Positions 1-4,152 of a stretch of DNA of 6,773 nucleotides are shown one piece after another. Source of the stretch: Candidatus Thorarchaeota archaeon (GTDB taxonomy: Archaea; Asgardarchaeota; Thorarchaeia; Thorarchaeales; Thorarchaeaceae); NCBI GenBank assembly GCA_030642465.1, contig DAOWNS010000102.1:1-6773 (forward strand), read 5' to 3'. The notes under the pieces were generated by a model. That model was given only the letters and a program-made list of their open reading frames with translations, searched no databases and had not been told where the DNA came from. The position numbers and the translations under genes are program-made. Numbering within the stretch: position 1 is the stretch's first letter; each line of letters starts with the position of its first letter.

Positions 1-176
1 GCAGTGAATGCTCTCCATTCGGGGCCAGTGTCTACGTGTCTATCACTGACCACACACCCACACGACGTGCAGGTTTTTTCACCCCGGCTGCTGTCTTGGT
101 AAAACTCGTTGCCACCACAGATGGTGCAAACTCTCATACCTGCCTTTCTATCTATAGCACGGACTGGTTTTGCCAT
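1..176 (-). CDS. tfb: Transcription initiation factor B (TFB/TFIIB), N-terminal part, cut by window edge
   Basis: Archaeal TFB binds the TBP-TATA complex and recruits RNA polymerase. Only the first 58 codons are inside the window. Residues 17-39 form the N-terminal zinc ribbon: C17-x2-C20, then 15 residues, then C36-x2-C39. This is followed by VDTGPEWRAF at about residues 48-57, the conserved entry to the B-finger/B-linker region of TFB and TFIIB. The ATG at 176-174 is preceded at six bases by a perfect archaeal ribosome site, GGTGA, which fixes the start. Full-length TFB is about 300 residues, so the B-linker and the two cyclin folds lie beyond position 1. The identification rests on the ribbon plus the signature and I regard it as firm. 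Which paralogue this is (many archaea carry several) cannot be told from the fragment. Confidence 0.9.
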   Translation of the reverse strand, partial: MAKPVRAIDRKAGMRVCTICGGNEFYQDSSRGEKTCTSCGCVVSDRHVDTGPEWRAFT

Positions 177-182
177 GAATGT

Positions 183-187
183 TCACC
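183..187 (-). promoter_or_regulatory. Shine-Dalgarno site GGTGA for tfb
   Basis: On the minus strand GGTGA lies six bases before the ATG at 176. It matches the archaeal anti-SD sequence and decides the tfb start. Confidence 0.8.
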
Positions 188-239
188 TATTCGTCTTCCT
201 CTCTGGATGCGGTCCCTCAAAAGGGCCTACAATCAGCGA

Positions 240-338
240 TTAAAACTGCACTCCGAGAAGAAGCGCTTCGCGAATCGCAGTTCTTTGTGTATATAAGTGT
301 AAGCATCGGTCCTCTGATGTACTAGCCTTATCGCTCAT
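240..338 (-). CDS. Possible 32-aa small ORF in the tfb upstream region
   Basis: An ATG at 338-336 opens 32 codons that end with TAA at 242-240. The product begins MSDKASTSEDRC and ends REALLLGVQF; I do not recognise it. No Shine-Dalgarno site precedes the ATG. However, a strong TATA-like element (366-375, minus strand ACTATATAGT) is centred about 32 bases upstream, which would put the transcript start within a few bases of the ATG, as in near-leaderless archaeal mRNAs. The stop is 63 bases before the tfb ATG, so it could be an upstream ORF in the tfb transcript. An ORF of this size is easily produced by chance; this is a candidate only. Confidence 0.25.
   Translation of the reverse strand: MSDKASTSEDRCLHLYTQRTAIREALLLGVQF
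290..296 (-). promoter_or_regulatory. Candidate TATA box upstream of tfb
   Basis: The minus strand reads TTATATA here, a good archaeal TATA core. Transcription would start near 265-270 and leave a leader of roughly 90 bases before tfb. A weaker element, TTTTAAT near 237-244, could give a shorter leader. No clear purine-rich BRE precedes it, and it lies inside the possible small ORF 240-338, so it may be fortuitous. Confidence 0.4.
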
Positions 339-354
339 TTTATCCGAGAAAAAC

Positions 355-375
355 ACTATATCCTCACTATATAGT
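355..375. promoter_or_regulatory. TATA-like palindrome with 11-bp spaced direct repeat
   Basis: ACTATAT occurs at 355-361 and again at 366-372, exactly 11 bp apart. The second copy is part of the perfect 10-bp palindrome ACTATATAGT (366-375). Read on the minus strand the palindrome is a plausible TATA box for the small ORF starting at 338 or for a long tfb leader. The one-helical-turn spacing could also suit a regulator site. The symmetry leaves the direction open. Confidence 0.4.
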
Positions 376-417
376 ATGAGCAGCACGAATCTAATATCGA
401 TTTCACAAAATTAGGTC

Positions 418-428
418 AAAAAAAGAAG
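418..428 (-). terminator. T-rich terminator of the 193-aa gene
   Basis: On the minus strand, 66 bases after the TAA of the 494-1075 gene, the sequence becomes CTTCTTTTTTT with seven consecutive T residues. Archaeal RNA polymerase typically terminates at such oligo-T tracts without needing a hairpin. A weak GCAC/GTGC pairing lies upstream between about 440 and 470. It separates the 193-aa gene from the tfb promoter region. Confidence 0.6.
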
Positions 429-493
429 GCATAGCGAGCACCCACATAGAAATTCGCGAGTGCCCTCTGTTGCCAATTGTTCAGCTTACTTGA

Positions 494-1075
494 TTATTCC
501 AAGCAAGCAATCTCAGTCACGACAGCTTCCGGTATGATGTGGATGTTTCCGTAGAATGTGTGGTTGCTCTCAGAAACCTCCGTCTTTGCGCGTGCAATCT
601 TGATGAGGCCGTCGCTCTTTCCTAGCAGGTAGCCAGCAATATACTGCAATGGAACTTGCTGCTTGTCGGCTTCATCCTTGCTCATAGAGCAACACTCGAC
701 ACCAGGGCTCATGAAGGTCACCTCTACTATCTCATGCTCAGCGCATTTGTCCACGCGGTTAAGCTGCTTGGTTCTCTCCTTGATCTGGTCCTCTCCTTTG
801 ATTCTGTGTACTTCGTTCACAGCGTAGTGGAACGCCTCGCCCTTGAGTCTGTGGATTGACGGCACAACATACATGGTTGTGTCATTCAATGCTTCCACAC
901 TGTCATCGCCACTATCCACGTAGGTCTTGTCCGAACTCTCGCCGACCAAGTAACGCACGTGGTAATGCTTGGCATCTGCATTCTTGAACTCGTCAGCCTC
1001 GTCGTCTTTGATGCTAACGGATGTGTTTGCCCACAATTCGATGGGCACAAATGGGTTTACTGAATTATCTTTCAT
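494..1075 (-). CDS. Unrecognised 193-aa soluble protein
   Basis: I do not recognise this protein. It is hydrophilic and acidic, rich in D, E and K, with no signal peptide or membrane segment. The N-terminal half includes HYHVRYLVGES (residues 38-48) and an acidic stretch around 54-66. The middle (about 90-115) is charged and probably helical. The C-terminal 80 residues read as alternating strands: EIVEVTFMSPG, then YIAGYLLGKSDGLIKIARAK, then GNIHIIPEAVVTEI. That layout resembles the many short uncharacterised proteins with a 'VGYLI..D..I.IA ... IPK..I..I' pattern, but this is a likeness by eye. The ATG at 1075 was chosen over the TTG at 1081 because a perfect GGTGAT (1086-1081) sits five bases before it. 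The gene is divergent from the membrane methyltransferase at 1175 and shares its promoter region and repeats. Confidence 0.75.
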   Translation of the reverse strand: MKDNSVNPFVPIELWANTSVSIKDDEADEFKNADAKHYHVRYLVGESSDKTYVDSGDDSVEALNDTTMYVVPSIHRLKGEAFHYAVNEVHRIKGEDQIKERTKQLNRVDKCAEHEIVEVTFMSPGVECCSMSKDEADKQQVPLQYIAGYLLGKSDGLIKIARAKTEVSESNHTFYGNIHIIPEAVVTEIACLE

Positions 1076-1080
1076 TGTCA

Positions 1081-1086
1081 ATCACC
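1081..1086 (-). promoter_or_regulatory. Shine-Dalgarno site GGTGAT for the 193-aa gene
   Basis: Perfect GGTGAT on the minus strand, five bases before the ATG at 1075. It overlaps the alternative TTG codon at 1081 and so rules that start out. Confidence 0.8.
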
Positions 1087-1101
1087 GCTTAACGATGGTT
1101 A
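1087..1101. repeat. Operator-like repeat, copy 1
   Basis: The 15-bp sequence GCTTAACGATGGTTA. With the next base it contains the perfect inverted pair TTAAC-GATG-GTTAA (1089-1102), the form of a dimeric helix-turn-helix regulator site. It sits between the TATA element and the ribosome site of the minus-strand gene, at or just after its expected transcription start. Confidence 0.6.
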
Positions 1102-1112
1102 ATACTGCATGT

Positions 1113-1127
1113 GCTTAACGATGGTTA
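1113..1127. repeat. Operator-like repeat, copy 2
   Basis: Exact second copy of GCTTAACGATGGTTA, 26 bp from copy 1. Its inverted arms TTAAC/GTTAT are imperfect by one base. It abuts the shared TATA element at 1127-1135, so a bound protein would block TBP/TFB or polymerase access for the minus-strand gene and probably affect the plus-strand gene too. Confidence 0.6.
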
Positions 1128-1135
1128 TTTATAAG
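1127..1135. promoter_or_regulatory. Shared TATA element of the divergent promoter
   Basis: ATTTATAAG on the plus strand and CTTATAAAT on the minus strand are both acceptable archaeal TATA boxes. For the plus gene the start of transcription would fall near 1156, about 20 bases before the ATG at 1175. For the minus gene it would fall near 1105, about 30 bases before the ATG at 1075. One element could serve both directions, or each could use overlapping bases. Confidence 0.6.
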
Positions 1136-1164
1136 CTTTATGTCATATGCTGAACAGCACGAGT

Positions 1165-1170
1165 GGTGAT
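1165..1170 (+). promoter_or_regulatory. Shine-Dalgarno site GGTGAT for the membrane methyltransferase
   Basis: Perfect GGTGAT four bases before the ATG at 1175. It overlaps the upstream in-frame GTG codons at 1163 and 1166 region and makes the ATG at 1175 the likely start. Confidence 0.75.
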
Positions 1171-1174
1171 ATCT

Positions 1175-1768
1175 ATGTTCGAGTATCTAGTTATTGTTGC
1201 ATCAGTCACTATCTTTGGCATTCAGCACAGCGGCATCTCGGCTCTCCGAGTGAAGCACTGGATCATTGACAGATGGGGGAACGAAGACTACTCTAGGATT
1301 TTCAATGTCACTTCCTTTTTAGCTCTAATCCCCGCCTCCTTCTCTCTCAACTACTGGGATTGGCTCTACTTTCTTCAATCGCCTGAATTAGTCAACCCTT
1401 TTCTCTTCCTTTCAGGGGCGATTCTTCTGGCACTTGGGGTCGTGGTCGCCATACTAGCGTCAAGGTCAATCTCAGTAAGCACAGTTGCAGATATGCGAAC
1501 TGACCGCAAACCAACCCTTGTGACCGGCGGATTTTACGCCCGAACGAGGCATCCCCTATACCTAGCGACAATCTTGTTTTTGCTGTCACTCGTCGCCTTC
1601 TATCCATTCTCCAACATACTAGTCTTCTCGCTATCTTTCGTTGGCTATGTTGTCATAGGTGCGTATCTCGAAGAACGCAAGCTTGTCATTCAATATGGAG
1701 AGCAGTACCTTGCTTACCGTAGGACGGCGGGTTTCTTATTGCCACGACTAAGCTCTCGCAAGGACTGA
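1175..1768 (+). CDS. Integral-membrane methyltransferase, ICMT/NnrU/PEMT class
   Basis: A 197-aa membrane protein of the isoprenylcysteine carboxyl methyltransferase-like superfamily, whose members methylate lipids, prenylated cysteines or small thiols with SAM at the membrane. Hydrophobic segments lie at about residues 3-22, 42-60, 75-97 and 128-165, the last long enough for two helices. The C-terminal SAM-site signature is clear: TGGFYARTRHPLY at 117-129 (G-x-Y-x3-RHP-x-Y type), then E166-E167, YGEQYLAYR at 174-182 and P190. The N-terminal GIQHSGISALRVKHW (15-29) resembles the 'HS...R.K' segment of NnrU/MddA-like members. The substrate cannot be read from the sequence. Length is normal for the family. 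It is transcribed away from the 193-aa gene and its 3' end faces the 148-aa gene with only 14 bases between the two stop codons. Confidence 0.85.
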   Translation: MFEYLVIVASVTIFGIQHSGISALRVKHWIIDRWGNEDYSRIFNVTSFLALIPASFSLNYWDWLYFLQSPELVNPFLFLSGAILLALGVVVAILASRSISVSTVADMRTDRKPTLVTGGFYARTRHPLYLATILFLLSLVAFYPFSNILVFSLSFVGYVVIGAYLEERKLVIQYGEQYLAYRRTAGFLLPRLSSRKD

Positions 1769-1782
1769 TACCGCAATCGTGA

Positions 1783-2229
1783 TCATTTGAGCATGGATTC
1801 CAGCTTGGAAAGATGTCTGGCTCTCTTGACAGCCTTGGGTGAAACTTGGTGCACCTTACCTTTTTCAACGACGAAATGGGCTGTTTCAATGTCCTGCGTA
1901 AAATGACTCTTCAAGTCCTCTACGACGAAATGAAGCTGAACGCAATGCGGGCTGCCATCTACAGTCAAAACCGTGACCTTATTCATGTCTGAATATCTGA
2001 TGATTGAACCAATCTTGAAGCCTGCGTGGTTTACGTGCATTTCTTCCAAGCAGACGTGCAAGACTGCGTGGCCCCCATCTTTCTCTCTGTACTCCTCAAC
2101 TATATCTGGGAATCGACTATTCATGCAGCTGCCAACCAATAATAGCTGCCCTTTTTCTCTCAGTCTTCGATCGCCCACGTTTATGCTCATTAAATTCTCA
2201 TCGCAGTGGCATCCGCACAACCCTACCAT
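1783..2229 (-). CDS. Conserved-looking Cys/His-rich 148-aa protein, function unknown
   Basis: I cannot name this family. The protein is soluble and compact, with six cysteines: C5-G-C7-H-C9 at the N-terminus, C35 in VGSCMNSRFP, C60 in LHVCLEEMHVNH (57-68), and C96 in VDGSPHCVQLHF (90-101). Nearby histidines (8, 54, 58, 65, 68, 95, 100) suggest a metal or iron-sulfur site; this is inference. The middle part (54-104) alternates strands and helices, and the C-terminus (about 130-148) is a basic helix. The ATG at 2229 lies inside the upstream gene's end: ATGGTAG contains both this start and the neighbour's TAG, a 7-nt overlap. AGGAGG (2232-2237) sits only two bases before the ATG. A later start at residue 14 would remove the CGCHC cluster and has no ribosome site. 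Translation is probably coupled to the desuccinylase-like gene. Confidence 0.75.
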   Translation of the reverse strand: MVGLCGCHCDENLMSINVGDRRLREKGQLLLVGSCMNSRFPDIVEEYREKDGGHAVLHVCLEEMHVNHAGFKIGSIIRYSDMNKVTVLTVDGSPHCVQLHFVVEDLKSHFTQDIETAHFVVEKGKVHQVSPKAVKRARHLSKLESMLK

Positions 2230-3164
2230 TTCCTCCTGATGGGTTGAGGCCTGTCCTCTTCATGCTCTTTTTCAGTCCATTGTTCAATGAGCGGTGGAGC
2301 AATTCGTGCAATGAGGTCTCCTTCGAAAACGTAGTTCATCTTGCTCACTGAGATGATGGTCCCCTCATGTGGTGACAGAACAGGATCCTTGCCCTGAACT
2401 TGACCTATCGCCTCATCACGTCTAACATCTTCGCCCGGATTAACGATGGGGACGAAAAAGCCCTCGGTGTCAACATTGATGTGCTGAATTCTTCCAGCAA
2501 GAGTGTTTGAAACATCTATGCTCTCTCCGGAGAGTATATTCTTGATTCGCAAGAAGTTGAGAAGAGCTTCTCTCACCTGAACTGCAGCCTGCGGTTCTAC
2601 TTGGCTCCTCTCCCCTCTCATTTCAATTGTCACAACAGGTATTCCTTCGTGTGCCACTTCGGTGGTGAGCGCGCCTCTCTGACCTGTGCTCTGAACAACT
2701 AGCTGTAACCCGATTTGGGATGCAAGATTTCTTACGTGGATGTACTTTCGGTGCATGGCTTCAATGTGGCTTACACAGGATTGATGTCCTGTCCGCAAGT
2801 GAATAACATAGTCTGCTTGTGAGGCTTTTCTCCATATTTCCCACGCTATTCTCTCACTGACTGTTCCATGCTCATTACCTGGAAACAGCGTGTCAAGGTC
2901 CTTTGAATCAAGTGGAGAGATTCTTGTGCCAAGCCTGAATGCAAGTGGGTTCGCAACTGGGAGTAGTGTCACCGATCCATCTATCCTGCCCAGACTCTCG
3001 AAGTGTTTCATCAGCAGGTAACTCGAATAAACACAAGTAGCTGACAGGCCATCCATTGCTGACACTATCAGTACATTTGGTCGTTCTGTACCGTACGTAT
3101 AGAGCCCAAGAGCAGTACCTGTCTTAGGGTCTATGTCAACCGCATCAACTATCGCCTTCACCAT
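2223..3164 (-). CDS. Succinylglutamate desuccinylase/aspartoacylase-like protein with missing zinc ligands
   Basis: A 313-aa member of the M14-type AstE/ASPA family, normally zinc deacylases. The fold landmarks are present: GTALGLYTYG (16-25), NPLAFRLGTR (72-81), LFPGN (93-97), ADYVIHLRTG (117-126), a long IPVVTIEMRG strand (175-184), and a C-terminal barrel (about 232-300) with GFFVPIVNPGEDV, IGQVQG and LSPHEGTIISVS. The catalytic residues are not. The family's H-G-x-E metal motif reads D38-G-L-S41, the DLHTG ligand reads H122-L-R124-T-G, and DLNR reads D89-L-D-T92. Only the general-base position, E181, is kept. It is therefore probably a binding or regulatory protein. The start at 3164 has a weak GAAGG seven bases upstream and fits the family's N-terminus. 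The ATG at 3203 would add 13 residues and has no ribosome site. It overlaps the 148-aa gene by 7 nt. Confidence 0.8.
   Translation of the reverse strand: MVKAIVDAVDIDPKTGTALGLYTYGTERPNVLIVSAMDGLSATCVYSSYLLMKHFESLGRIDGSVTLLPVANPLAFRLGTRISPLDSKDLDTLFPGNEHGTVSERIAWEIWRKASQADYVIHLRTGHQSCVSHIEAMHRKYIHVRNLASQIGLQLVVQSTGQRGALTTEVAHEGIPVVTIEMRGERSQVEPQAAVQVREALLNFLRIKNILSGESIDVSNTLAGRIQHINVDTEGFFVPIVNPGEDVRRDEAIGQVQGKDPVLSPHEGTIISVSKMNYVFEGDLIARIAPPLIEQWTEKEHEEDRPQPIRRKW
2232..2237 (-). promoter_or_regulatory. Shine-Dalgarno site AGGAGG within the end of the upstream gene
   Basis: AGGAGG on the minus strand, two bases before the ATG at 2229 and inside the last codons of the desuccinylase-like gene. 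The spacing is short, which fits re-initiation or coupled translation better than independent loading. Confidence 0.6.
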
Positions 3165-3244
3165 AGAGAGGCCTTCTACGGACTTATGAAATCGACATCT
3201 CATAGAAGGATAAGAAAACGAGTAACACAGATTCTCACGTGGTA

Positions 3245-3910
3245 TCAGTTCTCAAACCAAGAGATATCACAGTTGAACAAGAAGATGTCAGTTCGAAATT
3301 CCTTGGCAGCAAATCTGTCGTGGCGACTTAAAGCGTAGCGAGACCGCCTTCTAAGATGTGGAAGGTCAAAGAGGTCTGGATGTCCGCATTTGTCCGGATT
3401 TCCAATCCAAACCACTGGCACTCCGCTCTTCACGATGTCGATGACTACCATGGACCACTGTGGCTCCCAACAGATTATCACGAGAGAGGGGTTATGGCGG
3501 TCGATAGCCTTCAGAGCATCTATTCTCTCGATGTACTTTGGATACGCAATGTTGTATCGATCTGATTTGGCATCTGTGGCAATTATCTTTCTCTCAACCC
3601 GTTGGTTCAAAAAGTCAGAGAGTCGGCCATCTCCGCTCATTACCTCTAATACGGGGCCTTCGTTGTTGGTTTCTTTCACAATTGTGTTAATCACGTGCGC
3701 GAGCTCACGCACGAACTCCTCATTGAAGATCTGGAATATCCATCGTCCGGCCGCGTTTGACCCGCTGCAGTATTCCTTTACGTTGAATTCCTTTTCAACA
3801 GTTTCGAGCAACTCAAGGGCATGAGAGTAGGGAACCAGCTCTCTGTGAACATCTACGAACTCCCCGTTAGAGGCTCTTGTCCAATTATTCATTGAGCGCA
3901 TCTTGTGCAT
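3245..3910 (-). CDS. SAM-dependent methyltransferase-like Rossmann protein
   Basis: A 221-aa protein with a class I methyltransferase core from about residue 85. Motif I is GPVLEVMSGDGRL (85-97), where G93-D94-G95 replaces the usual GxG loop. Strand 2 ends in D113 (KIIATDAKSD), the expected ribose-binding acidic position. A fourth strand, SLVIICWEPQW (142-152), and a fifth, VPVVWIGNP (164-172), follow, then a histidine- and arginine-rich tail (186-206). The strand-5 wording (WIGNPDKCGHPDLF) resembles methyltransferase-like proteins that read 'IGEP..GC.G...F', some of which lack known activity. About 80 residues of helical N-terminus precede the core. The substrate is unknown. GGGGA lies four to five bases before the ATG at 3910; Met4 and Met7 are alternatives. 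The gene lies upstream of the desuccinylase-like gene in the same direction, with 80 bases to its preferred start, and is divergent from leuS. Confidence 0.65.
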   Translation of the reverse strand: MHKMRSMNNWTRASNGEFVDVHRELVPYSHALELLETVEKEFNVKEYCSGSNAAGRWIFQIFNEEFVRELAHVINTIVKETNNEGPVLEVMSGDGRLSDFLNQRVERKIIATDAKSDRYNIAYPKYIERIDALKAIDRHNPSLVIICWEPQWSMVVIDIVKSGVPVVWIGNPDKCGHPDLFDLPHLRRRSRYALSRHDRFAAKEFRTDIFLFNCDISWFEN

Positions 3911-3991
3911 CTGTCCCCTTTGTACTGAATTTCTATTGAAAAACTAGACACAATTCAAAAGAGTATCTGTGTTGCTGTGGATTTCAGCCCG

Positions 3992-4025
3992 TATTAGACA
4001 AGAATTTTTATCCAAAGGTCTAATA
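3992..4025. promoter_or_regulatory. 8-bp inverted repeat bracketing the leuS TATA element
   Basis: TATTAGAC (3992-3999) and its exact reverse complement GTCTAATA (4018-4025) are 18 bases apart. The spacer holds the only good plus-strand TATA candidate of the region. A dimeric regulator bound here would straddle the promoter. The arms are too far apart and too A/T-rich to look like an RNA terminator. Confidence 0.5.
4005..4011 (+). promoter_or_regulatory. leuS: Candidate TATA box for leuS
   Basis: TTTTTAT preceded by purine-rich AAGAA, which can serve as a BRE. A start near 4034 would give leuS a leader of about 118 bases, long for an archaeal mRNA and containing the short ORF and hairpin described below. 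Confidence 0.45.
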
Positions 4026-4061
4026 GGGAGTTTCTTGAATCAGGAGTCTAAGTGAGCTAGA

Positions 4062-4082
4062 ATGAGGTCTTGTGTTCTCTAA
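4062..4082 (+). CDS. Possible leuS leader peptide, MRSCVL
   Basis: A six-codon ORF (ATG AGG TCT TGT GTT CTC, then TAA) lies inside the predicted leuS leader. It ends in a leucine codon immediately before the stop, and two bases later the 4084-4101 hairpin begins. AGTGAGCT (4051-4058) precedes its ATG by three bases; the same octamer precedes the leuS ATG by two bases, so both could be recognised the same way. Such an arrangement could sense charged tRNA-Leu. One leucine codon is weak evidence, and a six-codon ORF can occur by chance. Confidence 0.25.
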   Translation: MRSCVL

Positions 4083-4083
4083 A

Positions 4084-4101
4084 TGTGAAGCATTCTTCAC
4101 A
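4084..4101 (+). promoter_or_regulatory. Perfect 7-bp hairpin in the leuS leader
   Basis: TGTGAAG and CTTCACA pair perfectly around the four-base loop CATT. No T tract follows, so it is not a terminator as written. It begins two bases after the stop of the MRSCVL ORF and lies about 50 bases before the leuS start. Confidence 0.45.
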
Positions 4102-4152
4102 AGTATACACCGACAGGCTCACAGGCACTGACTACTGAGGATAGTGAGCTCC

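Noticed and set aside
36..296. Open plus-strand frame of 86 codons, open back to position 1
   Set aside because: It lies antisense to the clearly coding tfb start and its upstream region, begins with GTG without a ribosome site, and its product matches nothing. It is a shadow frame.
1686..1889. Minus-strand frame spanning the convergent gene ends
   Set aside because: It overlaps the conserved C-terminus of the membrane methyltransferase and the 3' end of the 148-aa gene, with no start signal.
3204..3244. Own promoter for the desuccinylase-like gene
   Set aside because: Only a loose T-rich run (GTTTTCTTATCC on the minus strand) is present. It is not convincing as a TATA box or a terminator, so read-through from the upstream gene is left open.
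3390..3824. 144-codon plus-strand frame
   Set aside because: Antisense to the methyltransferase-like gene, whose motif I and strand pattern make the minus strand the coding one.
4084..4101. Hairpin read as an intrinsic terminator
   Set aside because: No T tract follows the stem, and no plus-strand gene other than a six-codon ORF ends before it.
4020..4140. A tRNA or T-box-like element in the leuS leader
   Set aside because: No cloverleaf, TPsiC-like GTTCGA segment or T-box sequence could be found, and T-boxes are not known from archaea.
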